Shown here: in pieces, positions 50,504 through 61,061 of the stretch | Layout: each line of letters starts with the position of its first letter | How positions within the stretch are numbered: position 1 is the stretch's first letter | Origin: Loktanella sp. M215 | GTDB lineage: Bacteria > Pseudomonadota > Alphaproteobacteria > Rhodobacterales > Rhodobacteraceae | DNA: 64,000 nt | NCBI RefSeq assembly: GCF_021735925.1 | Contig: NZ_WMEA01000001.1 | Span: 1,456,001 to 1,520,000 of the forward strand | Reading direction: 5' to 3' | Made by a program: the position numbers and the translations under genes | The notes under the pieces: generated by a model | The model's database searches: none | Told to the model about the DNA's origin: nothing | What the model saw: the letters and a program-made list of their open reading frames with translations, nothing else

Positions 50504-52081
50504 ATGGCAAAAATCGCTTTTATTCTTCTGTGTCACAAGGACCCCGAGGCCATCATCCAGCAGGCGCGGCAACTGACCGCCGTGGGCGATTGCATCGCGA
50601 TCCACTTCGACGCGCGTGCCCCGCAAGAGGCGTTCAATCTGATCCGCTCGTCACTGGCCGACAACCCGAACGTGACCTTTGCGACCCGCCGCATCAAGTG
50701 CGGCTGGGGCGAATGGAGCCTCGTGCAGGCGACGCTTTACGCGGTCGAGGCCGCGGTCGCAGCCTTTCCGCGGGCCACCCATTTTTACATGGTGTCCGGC
50801 GATTGTCTGGCGATCAAGTCCGCCAGCTATGCCCATGATTTTCTGGACCGCAACGACCGCGATTACATCGAAAGCTTCGATTACTACGACAGCGACTGGA
50901 TCAAGACCGGGTTCAAGGAAGAGCGGCTGATCTATCGCCACTGGTTCAATGAACGCACCCAGAAGCGGCGGTTCTACTGGAGCTTTTGGGCGCAGCGCCG
51001 GTTCGGGCTCACGCGCGAGGTGCCCGCAGATCTGCAGGTGATGATCGGCAGCCAGTGGTGGTGCCTGCGGCGGCGCACCATCGAGGCCATTCTGGATTTC
51101 ACCCGCGCGCGGCGCGACGTCATGCGGTTCTTTCGCACGACCTGGATCCCGGACGAGACGTTCTTTCAGACCCTCGTGCGGCATCTGATCCCCGGACGCG
51201 AGATCGAGACACGGACGCTGACCTTTCTGATGTTCACCGACTACGGCATGCCGGTGACCTTCTACAACGACCACTACGATCTGCTGCTGAGCCAGGACGC
51301 GCTTTTTGCGCGCAAGATCAGCGCCGAGGCGAAGGACCTGAAGGAGCGTCTGGGCCGGCTTTACGCCTCTGACCGGCGCGATTTCAAGATTTCGAACGAA
51401 GGGCGCAACCTGTTCACCTTCCTGACCGGGCGCGGGCGGGTCGGGCGCCGGTTCGCCACCCGGTTCTGGGAGGCAGAGAGCACCCTTGGCCGTGAACGCG
51501 AACTGTTGATCGTGGCCTGCAAGAAGTGGCACGTCGCCAAGCGTCTGCTGGGGTCGATCAAGCATCACACGAACATCCCTGCCATCGACTACCTGTTCAA
51601 CGAGGAAGGCACCGAGATGCCGGATCTGGGCGGCATCCAGGCCAGTCTGGGCAAGCGGACGCGGCATCGGCGCGCCCTGATGCGGATGCTCTTCGACTAT
51701 TACGGCAGCGACCGGCTGATCATCTGCCTCGACACGGCCAGCATCGACCTGCTGCAGGATTTCTTCTCCGACCGCTCGACGACGCGCCTGCTGGAAATCG
51801 AGTGCAACATGACCGATGACTATCTGACCGGCCATGCGCGCCGGGTGGGGCTTGCGGGTGACGAGACGCCGCCAGAGGGGTTGGCGCAGCTTCTGCCCGC
51901 CCTGCGTGCCGATATCCTGTTTGAATCGGACCGGATCAGGGACGCGGAGTTTCCCCATCACCAGCGCCTGCGCGAAACTGCGACGCCGGCTGAAAATGCG
52001 CCGGCACTTGCCGCGTTTCTGCAGGTGCCGGACGAAACGGCCCGTGCGCTGGCCGAAACGCCCTATCTTTTCGTTGACTGA
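50504..52081 (+). CDS. Core-2/I-branching-type glycosyltransferase with C-terminal extension domain
   Basis: A 525-residue protein. I chose ATG 50504 (MAKIAFILLCHKDPEAI…) because the family starts at this core and upstream codons are non-coding in character. The N-terminal half (about 1-265) matches beta-1,6-N-acetylglucosaminyltransferase-type GT14 domains: 'IHFDARAPQEAF', 'RRIKCGWGEWSLVQATLYAVEAA', 'HFYMVSGDCLAIKS', 'SQWWCLRRRTIEAIL'. The C-terminal half (about 290-525) is a separate conserved domain (DUF5928-like) of unknown role. No signal peptide. Divergent from a sulfotransferase, so a cell-surface glycan is plausible. Confidence 0.85.
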   Translation: MAKIAFILLCHKDPEAIIQQARQLTAVGDCIAIHFDARAPQEAFNLIRSSLADNPNVTFATRRIKCGWGEWSLVQATLYAVEAAVAAFPRATHFYMVSGDCLAIKSASYAHDFLDRNDRDYIESFDYYDSDWIKTGFKEERLIYRHWFNERTQKRRFYWSFWAQRRFGLTREVPADLQVMIGSQWWCLRRRTIEAILDFTRARRDVMRFFRTTWIPDETFFQTLVRHLIPGREIETRTLTFLMFTDYGMPVTFYNDHYDLLLSQDALFARKISAEAKDLKERLGRLYASDRRDFKISNEGRNLFTFLTGRGRVGRRFATRFWEAESTLGRERELLIVACKKWHVAKRLLGSIKHHTNIPAIDYLFNEEGTEMPDLGGIQASLGKRTRHRRALMRMLFDYYGSDRLIICLDTASIDLLQDFFSDRSTTRLLEIECNMTDDYLTGHARRVGLAGDETPPEGLAQLLPALRADILFESDRIRDAEFPHHQRLRETATPAENAPALAAFLQVPDETARALAETPYLFVD

Positions 52082-52092
52082 GGATTGCCCAG

Positions 52093-52464
52093 ATGACTGC
52101 CATGACCTTTGCCTATGACGACCAGAACATCTTTGCCAAGATTTTGCGCGGCGAGATTCCGAACCAGACGGTTTTTGAAAATGAGCACGCGCTGGCCTTT
52201 GCGGATATCGCGCCGCAGGCGCCGGTGCATGTGCTGGTGATCCCGAAGGGGCCTTACGTCAGCCTGGATCACTTTGCCGCCAAGGCGAGTGCTGCGGAGC
52301 AGGTCGGGTTCTTTCAGGCCGTGGCCGAGGTCTGCCGCCTGTCCGGAGTCGAAGACGGATTTCGGGCCATTGCCAACGCCCGCGCCCATGGTGTGCAGGA
52401 TGTGCCGCATTTCCATCTGCATATCCTTGGCGGCAAGCGGCTGGGCCGGATGCTGCCTGCGTGA
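52093..52464 (+). CDS. HIT-family protein (Hint-type)
   Basis: A 123-residue histidine-triad nucleotide-binding protein. The triad is H106-x-H108-x-H110 in 'VPHFHLHIL', with 'FENEHALAFADIAPQAPVHVLVIPK' upstream. HINT-type members hydrolyse nucleoside phosphoramidates such as AMP-lysine or AMP-NH2. It begins 11 bases after the glycosyltransferase stop and probably shares its transcript, though a functional link is not evident. Length fits the family (about 110-140). Confidence 0.95.
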   Translation: MTAMTFAYDDQNIFAKILRGEIPNQTVFENEHALAFADIAPQAPVHVLVIPKGPYVSLDHFAAKASAAEQVGFFQAVAEVCRLSGVEDGFRAIANARAHGVQDVPHFHLHILGGKRLGRMLPA

Positions 52465-52472
52465 CGGTGAGC

Positions 52473-52505
52473 GGCGCTGTTTGCGGCCAAGGCCGCAAAG
52501 GCGCC
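52473..52505. terminator. Hairpin between the HIT gene and the convergent ABC ATPase gene
   Basis: TTTGCGGCC (52480-52488) and GGCCGCAAA (52491-52499) form a perfect 9-base stem; flanking GGCGC (52473-52477) and GCGCC (52501-52505) extend it. Convergent genes on both sides. No long T-run outside, so a moderate bidirectional terminator. Confidence 0.55.
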
Positions 52506-52519
52506 CCGCCCACCGTCCC

Positions 52520-53452
52520 CTACCGACCCGAGGTCAGCGACAGGAAGACATCCTCCAGGTCCGGCTGTTCGCTGGTGACATCCCGGATCGTTATGCCCGC
52601 GTCGCGAACCGCCTGAATGATCTCTCCCGCAGGGGTCTTGCTGGACTGGTAGGTGAAGGCGAAGGTGCCATTGTCGCGGCGCTGTCCGGTGATTCCGCCC
52701 GGCAGGGGCGGCAGGTCGGTGTGGTGCGCGTCTGGCGTGATGACGAGCGTCTTCTGATCCAGTGTGCCCAGCAGGTTGGCGGTGGTGTCGCGGACGATCA
52801 TCTCGCCGTGGTTGATGATGGCGATCTCGTCGCACATCTGTTCGGCTTCTTCCAGGTAGTGCGTGGTCAGGATGATCGTCATGCCATCGTCGTTCAGCTT
52901 GCGCACGTTCTGCCACAGCAGGTTGCGCAACTCGATGTCGACACCGGCGGTCGGTTCGTCGAGGACGAGGATCTGCGGTGAGTGGACCAGCGCCTTGCCC
53001 AGCAGCAGGCGCCGGCGCATGCCGCCGGAGAGGGAGCGCGCGTAGGCCTCTGCCTTGTCGGCGAGACCGATGAGGTCGAGGATCTCGTCGGTCCGGCGCT
53101 GGGCTTTCGGGACGCCGTAAAGGCCCGCCTGCACATCGAGCGACCCACGCGGGGTAAAGAAGGGATCGAGGTTGGGCTCTTGCGGCATGATGCCGATGGC
53201 GGCGCGGCTTTGGCGGGGGTTCACGTCCTGATCGAAGCCCCAGATCTTGACCTTGCCCGCCGATTTCACGACCAGCCCGGCCAGCACGTTGATCAGCGTC
53301 GACTTGCCCGCGCCATTTGGCCCCAGCAGCCCGAAGATCGATCCGCGCGGGATGTTCAGGTCGATGCCCTTCAGCGCCTCTTTCGCCGGAGAGCGCCCGG
53401 TGGCGGCGTAGGTCTTCTTGAGGCCGGTGATTTCGATGGCATTGTCGGTCAT
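52520..53452 (-). CDS. ABC-2-type transporter ATP-binding protein (YadG-like)
   Basis: A 310-residue ATPase. Walker A 'GLLGPNGAGKSTLINV' near residue 42, signature 'LSGGMRRRLLLGKAL' near 140, Walker B 'ILVLDEPTAGVD', and the switch 'LTTHYLEEAEQMCDEIAII'. A C-terminal domain of about 80 residues follows. This matches the length of E. coli YadG (308). A YadH-type permease should be its partner, but the neighbours here are HIT and zinc-finger genes, so the permease must lie elsewhere. Substrate unknown. Confidence 0.92.
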   Translation of the reverse strand: MTDNAIEITGLKKTYAATGRSPAKEALKGIDLNIPRGSIFGLLGPNGAGKSTLINVLAGLVVKSAGKVKIWGFDQDVNPRQSRAAIGIMPQEPNLDPFFTPRGSLDVQAGLYGVPKAQRRTDEILDLIGLADKAEAYARSLSGGMRRRLLLGKALVHSPQILVLDEPTAGVDIELRNLLWQNVRKLNDDGMTIILTTHYLEEAEQMCDEIAIINHGEMIVRDTTANLLGTLDQKTLVITPDAHHTDLPPLPGGITGQRRDNGTFAFTYQSSKTPAGEIIQAVRDAGITIRDVTSEQPDLEDVFLSLTSGR

Positions 53453-53554
53453 TGGTGTCTTTCCCCTAAGAGGTCTGGCCCCCCTGACAGGGCTGGGCTA
53501 GTGTCGGCGTCGATCTAAGGCGGGCGAGACCCGCGACAACAGACAGGCCAGCGC

Positions 53555-53737
53555 ATGACACGTCCCGCACCGGAAACCAAGATCGTCGATACCTGGAAGG
53601 TCGCCTGCGACGGCAGCGGTCCGGGTCTGGGCCATCCCCGCGTCTGGCTGGCGATCCCCCACGATCTGGGCTGGGTCGAATGCGGTTATTGCGATGCCAA
53701 ATACATCCACCGCGATTTCGAAGGCAAGCTCGACTGA
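53555..53737 (+). CDS. Zinc-finger domain protein (NDUFS6/zf-CHCC type)
   Basis: A 60-residue protein with the conserved C-x8-9-H and C-G-Y-C elements: '[19 protein letters not shown]' and '[17 protein letters not shown]'. This matches bacterial zf-CHCC proteins related to the respiratory complex I NDUFS6/NuoS-like zinc subunit. It lies upstream of, and overlaps in part, the DUF2459 gene. Its role in the alphaproteobacterium is not established. Zinc ligands would be two Cys, His and a further Cys. Confidence 0.9.
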   Translation: MTRPAPETKIVDTWKVACDGSGPGLGHPRVWLAIPHDLGWVECGYCDAKYIHRDFEGKLD

Positions 53738-54354
53738 TCCGCCGCCTGCTTTGGCTGCCGCTGCTAGCCGTGCTCCTGTTTCTTGGGGTCGGCACCCTGG
53801 GTGGCGTGATCCGGACCGGTGATACGGCGGCCCTGGCTGATGCCGTCGTTTTGTTGCTGCCCAGCCCCATTCATACGGACATCGTCCTTCCGGCCACGCC
53901 AGAGGTGCGGCGGGCCTTCGCGTTTCTGGCGGATGCGGGCCAGCCGATTGGCGATCCCGCGACGGCATGGATCGTCGTCGGCTGGGGCGCACATGATTTC
54001 TACATGCAGACTCAGACGGCCAGCGATCTGCGCCTGCGGCCTGCTCTTAAGGCAATCATGGGCGACACCGCGGTGATGCGGATCGAAACGGGCGGGTCCG
54101 GATGGGATACCTCTGCCTTGTCCCGGGTGACGCTGAATGCTTCCCAGTTCTCGCGGCTGGTGGCGGGGATCAGGGGCAGCATTGCCGATACGATTCCGCT
54201 GCCGGGGCCGGGGTTCAATCCCTGGGATGCCTTCTACCCAGCCAAGGGGCGCTTTACGCTTTGGCGGACCTGCAATGTCTGGGTCGGTGACATGCTGCGA
54301 CAGGCGGGCGCGCGGGTCGGGATCTGGACGCCATTCACATGGACGCTTCCCTGA
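53680..54354 (+). CDS. DUF2459 / TIGR02117 family membrane-anchored protein
   Basis: A protein of at most 224 residues with an N-terminal membrane helix ([20 protein letters not shown]) and a periplasmic domain with the family motifs '[11 protein letters not shown]', '[15 protein letters not shown]' and '[18 protein letters not shown]'. The family was named for a urease-region conserved protein; its biochemical role is unknown. The ATG at 53680 overlaps the zinc-finger gene by 58 bases and gives an unlikely N-terminus ([13 protein letters not shown]…). A more natural start is the CTG at 53734 that overlaps the preceding TGA, giving [12 protein letters not shown] keep 53680 as the outer limit. 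Confidence 0.8.
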   Translation: MRLLRCQIHPPRFRRQARLIRRLLWLPLLAVLLFLGVGTLGGVIRTGDTAALADAVVLLLPSPIHTDIVLPATPEVRRAFAFLADAGQPIGDPATAWIVVGWGAHDFYMQTQTASDLRLRPALKAIMGDTAVMRIETGGSGWDTSALSRVTLNASQFSRLVAGIRGSIADTIPLPGPGFNPWDAFYPAKGRFTLWRTCNVWVGDMLRQAGARVGIWTPFTWTLP

Positions 54355-54397
54355 CTTCATGGCAGAACGGCGTGACGCCGCACCGGGAGACGACGAC

Positions 54398-57208
<2,811 letters not shown>

Positions 57209-57417
57209 GGCAGTGCCTGACCTTGCGGACGTCGCCTGCCGCTCTCTTATTTCGTCGTTGCGTGCGGCGGCGAAAATTGCATGGATTGCAAGGCTTTCGA
57301 CTTGCCCAGCAGACCAATCTTGCAGCACATCAGGCATCATTTCCGCTTAAAATCGGAACTTTTCCGCCGAACACCCCGTTAGCCCATCAATAAAATGGAA
57401 CAAAACGAGGGAAACGC

Positions 57418-58905
57418 ATGTCAGAGAAGAACCTGCCATCACTTGGACTGGCGCTGCTGCCGGTCGTACTCACGCTGGGTCTGTTGGCCCTGCAGCTGTT
57501 TTATTACGGCGACTTCACCCCCCATATTCCGCTGGCCATCGGTCTGGCGATCACGTCTCTGCTAGGCGTCCTGCGTGGCCAGACGTGGGAGGATATCCGC
57601 GAAGGCATCTTTCACGTCATCCACGTCTCGATGCCATCGGTCGCCGTGTTGATCGTTGTGGGCATGATCATCGGCACATGGATCGCGTCCGGCACGGTTC
57701 CGACGTTGATCTATTATGGCCTGAATATCCTGAACCCGTCGATTTTCCTCGCTGCCGCAATGATCCTGTGTTCGGTCGTCTCAATCTCGCTGGGCACCAG
57801 CTGGGGCACCGTCGGCACCGTGGGTCTTGCGTTGATGGGTATCGGCGCGGGTTTCGGCGTGCCGGTCTACTGGACGGCGGGTGCTGTCGTGTCCGGCTCG
57901 TTCTTCGGTGACAAGATCTCGCCGTTGTCGGACACCACGAACCTTGCCCCGGCGGTGACCGGGACGAACGTCTTTGATCACATCCAGAACATGCTGCCGA
58001 CGACGATCCCCGCCATGCTGATCGCCTTGGTCATCTATCTTGTGGCCGGTTACGCGCTGATCGACACAGGCGGTTCGTCCTTTGACGCCATCACTGCGAT
58101 CACGACAGAGCTCGAATCGCGGTTCAACCTTGGCCTCGTGCCCTTGCTGCCTGCCCTTGTTGTCGTGGCGCTTGCGCTGACCAAGAATCCGCCGCTGCCG
58201 TCGCTGTTCGCCGGTGTGCTGGCGGGTGGCCTCGTGGCCGTGTTCTGGCAGGGGGTCGGCCTGCACGACGTCTTTACCTACGCCCAGTCGGGTTACAGCA
58301 TCGATACGGGTATTGGCGACATCGACAGTCTGCTGAATTCCGGTGGCATCCAGTCGATGATGTGGACGATCTCGTTGATCCTGATCGCACTGGGGTTCGG
58401 TGGTGCACTGGAACGCACGGGCTGCCTCGAATCGATCATTCAGTCGATCATCTCGAAGGTCAGCAGCTTTGGCGCCGTCCAGACCTCTGCCATTGCGACG
58501 TCCTTTGCGACCAACATGGTGGCGGGCGACCCGTACATCAGCATCGCGCTGCCGGGCCGGATGTATTCGCCCCTTTACCGTGGCATGGGCTATTCCACAC
58601 TGAACCTGTCCCGCGCGGTCGAGGAGGGTGGCACCCTGATGTCGCCGCTGATTCCGTGGAACGCCGGTGGCGCCTTTGTCATCAGCGCGCTGGGGCTTGG
58701 TATCATGGACGGCAATCTGCAGAACCTGCTGTATATCCCGCTGGCCTTTGCCTGCTGGACGGCCCCCCTGATCGGCATCTTCTACGCGCTGACCGGCCTT
58801 TTCTCGCCCAAGGCGACGGACGAGGAACGCCGCAAGTGGGACAAGGACAATGAGGACATCATGGACATGTCCGACCACGATCTGGGGCAGGCGCAGCCCG
58901 CCTGA
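57418..58905 (+). CDS. nhaC: Na+/H+ antiporter, NhaC family
   Basis: A 495-residue inner-membrane antiporter with about 12 hydrophobic segments. The NhaC family signature 'GTSWGTVGTVGLALMGIGAGFGVPVYWTAGAVVSGSFFGDKISPLSDTTNLAPAV' is present, with candidate ion-binding Asp/Asn residues. It exchanges Na+ for H+ to support pH and salt balance, appropriate for a marine-type organism. GAGGGAAACGC before the ATG gives a ribosome-binding site. The following 16-base hairpin should terminate the single-gene transcript. Length matches NhaC (about 450-510). Confidence 0.93.
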   Translation: MSEKNLPSLGLALLPVVLTLGLLALQLFYYGDFTPHIPLAIGLAITSLLGVLRGQTWEDIREGIFHVIHVSMPSVAVLIVVGMIIGTWIASGTVPTLIYYGLNILNPSIFLAAAMILCSVVSISLGTSWGTVGTVGLALMGIGAGFGVPVYWTAGAVVSGSFFGDKISPLSDTTNLAPAVTGTNVFDHIQNMLPTTIPAMLIALVIYLVAGYALIDTGGSSFDAITAITTELESRFNLGLVPLLPALVVVALALTKNPPLPSLFAGVLAGGLVAVFWQGVGLHDVFTYAQSGYSIDTGIGDIDSLLNSGGIQSMMWTISLILIALGFGGALERTGCLESIIQSIISKVSSFGAVQTSAIATSFATNMVAGDPYISIALPGRMYSPLYRGMGYSTLNLSRAVEEGGTLMSPLIPWNAGGAFVISALGLGIMDGNLQNLLYIPLAFACWTAPLIGIFYALTGLFSPKATDEERRKWDKDNEDIMDMSDHDLGQAQPA

Positions 58906-58927
58906 TCCCACCCGACACAGGACAGGG

Positions 58928-58962
58928 CAGGGGCCGCGATCGCAGGATCGCGGCCCCTGTCC
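58928..58962 (+). terminator. Hairpin terminator after nhaC
   Basis: CAGGGGCCGCGATC (58928-58941) and GATCGCGGCCCCTG (58946-58959) form a 14-base perfect stem with loop GCAG, then TCCGTTTG. Strong stem, short T-run; most likely a terminator. Confidence 0.8.
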
Positions 58963-59034
58963 GTTTGCGCGGATGGGAACAAAGCCTGCGATCGGCGGGT
59001 TTGATATCCAACGGATCATCAAAGGAAAACGATC

Positions 59035-59517
59035 ATGACCAAGGACGCCAAAGCAGATTTCTGGGATCGCGTCGACGACGTGCAGGCCGGCATGCTGGGA
59101 CTGACCGATAACGGCAAGCTGGTGCCGATGTCACCGACCCTGCGCAAGGACCGCGACGGCAAGATCTGGTTCATCGCCGCCAAAGGCGAGGAGATCGTCA
59201 ACAACACCGCCACCGCACCGAAAGAATCGCGTTTCGTCATCGCGGATGCCAAGTCCGGCCTTTACGCCAACGTCGAAGGCCAGTTGGCGCAGGTGAACGA
59301 CAAGGCGATTCTGGACGAGCTCTGGAACGTCGTTGCGGCTGCCTGGTTCGATCAGGGCAAGGAAGATCCCGACGTGCAACTGCTGTGCCTGACGCCCCGG
59401 ATTGCCGGTTGCTGGTTCAGCACGACCAGCGGCGTGAAATTCATCTATGAAATCGCCAAGGCCAATATCACAGGTAGCGAGCCGGATCAGGGCTATCAGG
59501 CCGACCTGACGTTCTGA
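59035..59517 (+). CDS. Pyridoxamine 5'-phosphate oxidase-like (general stress protein 26 family)
   Basis: A 160-residue split-barrel flavin-binding protein of the PNPOx-like/GSP26 family. 'MLGLTDNGKLVPMSPTLRKDRDGKIWFIAAKGEEIVNN' is the typical N-terminal strand arrangement, and 'NPDVQLLCLTPRIAGCWFS'-like C-terminal sequence follows. GSP26 homologues bind FMN/FAD, are induced in general stress and are not true PNPOx. AAAGGAAAACGATC precedes the ATG. It is monocistronic, flanked by terminators on both sides. Confidence 0.88.
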   Translation: MTKDAKADFWDRVDDVQAGMLGLTDNGKLVPMSPTLRKDRDGKIWFIAAKGEEIVNNTATAPKESRFVIADAKSGLYANVEGQLAQVNDKAILDELWNVVAAAWFDQGKEDPDVQLLCLTPRIAGCWFSTTSGVKFIYEIAKANITGSEPDQGYQADLTF

Positions 59518-59533
59518 TCCCTAGCGGGTTGCA

Positions 59534-59570
59534 CAAAAAAAGGCGGGCCAATCGGCCCGCCTTTCCTTTA
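59534..59570. terminator. Bidirectional terminator between the PNPOx-like and Hsp20 genes
   Basis: AAAGGCGGGCC (59539-59549) and GGCCCGCCTTT (59554-59564) form an 11-base stem with loop AATC, preceded by AAAAA and followed by CCTTT. Convergent genes on both sides; serves both directions. Confidence 0.9.
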
Positions 59571-59588
59571 TCCGATGTCCGAACTTTC

Positions 59589-60056
59589 CTAGTTCACAGC
59601 CTTTGCATCGACCACGTCTGCTTGGCTTGCAGCGGCCTTTTCGATCGCGATGCGGCGGGGCTTCAGCGCCTCGGGGACTTCACGGGTCAGGTCGATATGC
59701 AGCATACCGTCGACGTGGCTTGCACCGGTTACGCGGACGTGGTCGGCCAGATGAAAGCGACGCTCGAACGCGCGGGTGGCGATGCCACGGTGCAGATACT
59801 TGCGATCGGCTGTATCGTCGGCCTTGCGTCCGGTCACCAGCAGGGCGCGGTCATTCACCTCGATCGACAGGTCGGTGTCGGAAAATCCGGCCACGGCCAG
59901 AGATATGCGCCAGGCGTCATCCTCGGTCTTTTCGATATTGTAGGGGGGATACGTCGATTGGCCGACATCGGCGGCCAGGGCACGGTCCATCAGGTCGGCG
60001 ATCTGGTCGAAACCGACGGTGGCACGGTACAGGGGTGTCAGGTCAAAGCTACGCAT
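59589..60056 (-). CDS. Small heat-shock protein (Hsp20/alpha-crystallin, IbpA-like)
   Basis: A 155-residue chaperone that binds unfolding proteins. The alpha-crystallin domain spans about residues 38-130: 'WRISLAVAGFSDTDLSIEVNDRALLVTGRK', 'RGIATRAFERRFHLADHVRVTGA', 'GMLHIDLTREVPE'. 'TYPPYNIEK' near residue 36 is the IbpA-type start of that domain. An IxI/V-like C-terminal tail is present as 'RRIAIEK'. AAAGGATGA is the minus-strand ribosome-binding site; ROSE-type RNA thermometers are common in such leaders, but I could not establish one here. Confidence 0.95.
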   Translation of the reverse strand: MRSFDLTPLYRATVGFDQIADLMDRALAADVGQSTYPPYNIEKTEDDAWRISLAVAGFSDTDLSIEVNDRALLVTGRKADDTADRKYLHRGIATRAFERRFHLADHVRVTGASHVDGMLHIDLTREVPEALKPRRIAIEKAAASQADVVDAKAVN

Positions 60057-60195
60057 TGGGTCATCCTTTTCAAAGCGATAACATGTGTCAGGCCCTCCCC
60101 GCAGGGACAGGCCGGTTGTGCGCGACGGCCCGCAGTGGCACCGTCACCATCATCATGTGGGAAAGCATTTCGCCCGGTTCAAGAGGGCGAAAAGT

Positions 60196-60999
60196 TCAGG
60201 GTCTGACGAATTTCGCCCCGGTGTCATTCCGCGCGCCGCTGCTGGTAAAGCGCGGGCCGGGGGATACCAGCGGGGCCTGACCGTCGCGGTGGGCTGTCAG
60301 CACGGTGTCCAATGTCCCGGCTACGGTGGCGGCCAGCGACACCGCTGCGCCATCCGCTTCGCCCTTGGCCGACAAGACCGCCACGATGTGCGCGATCCCG
60401 TCGGCCGTGGCAAAGACCGGTGCACCGCTGGCCCCGAAGTCCGCGGCGCAGGTCATCATCACGACATGGCTGATCGCATCCAGCACATGGCAGGTCTTTT
60501 GCAAGCTCGCGACGTTGGCCCGGTCGCGGGCGTAGGACACGACGGTCAGCGGCACGTCCCGTGTCGGAGCGCCCCCGACGGTATAGGGCGCGAGGCTGGG
60601 CAGTCTGATCGGGCGGTCCAGTTCCAGAACCGCAAGATCGACCGATACCGCATCGTTGCGCGCGCGAGTCCCGTGATGAACATAATCGGGATGCGGCGTG
60701 GCGCGGATGACGGCCCGGATCGCGGCCGCCCGCCCGTCGCGCAGACCGGCCAGAAAGGTGAACCTGTCCGGCGGTATCCGCGCGCCTTGATCGTCGAACA
60801 GGCAATGCGCCGCCGTCAGGATCGTCGTTTCCGATATCAGGGCCGCCGTGCAGAACCCGCTGCGGTCAATATCCAGGCGGCCCACCGCCTCCCAGCCGCG
60901 ACTGGTCTCCTTGGTTTCCATCGGGCGCAGGTCCGTATCCTGCGCCAGCGCGGGTTGCGCCAGAATGGCCAGACATAATGCCAGAAGAAGATGTCGCAT
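60196..60999 (-). CDS. Secreted trypsin-like serine protease
   Basis: A 267-residue exported S1-family protease with signal peptide MRHLLLALCLAILAQPALA. The catalytic triad is visible: H65 in 'LTAAHCLFDD', D121 in 'SVDLAVLELDRP' and S191 in 'FGASGAPVF'. The serine motif GASGAP departs from the usual GDSGGP, including loss of the Asp that stabilises the oxyanion site, so activity may be altered. Cysteines (C50/C66, C170/C184) could form the trypsin-fold disulfides. It follows glcF on the same strand by 62 bases and may share its transcript. Confidence 0.9.
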   Translation of the reverse strand: MRHLLLALCLAILAQPALAQDTDLRPMETKETSRGWEAVGRLDIDRSGFCTAALISETTILTAAHCLFDDQGARIPPDRFTFLAGLRDGRAAAIRAVIRATPHPDYVHHGTRARNDAVSVDLAVLELDRPIRLPSLAPYTVGGAPTRDVPLTVVSYARDRANVASLQKTCHVLDAISHVVMMTCAADFGASGAPVFATADGIAHIVAVLSAKGEADGAAVSLAATVAGTLDTVLTAHRDGQAPLVSPGPRFTSSGARNDTGAKFVRP

Positions 61000-61061
61000 G
61001 CGTCGCGTCCCGTCGGTACACCGGTCTTGTGACGATCAGTTGCGGCGTCATTATGGCGGCG

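Noticed and set aside
60057..60195. ROSE-type RNA thermometer upstream of the Hsp20 gene
   Set aside because: The short leader has AAAGGATGA but no convincing anti-Shine-Dalgarno pairing or UUGCU motif that I could identify by eye.
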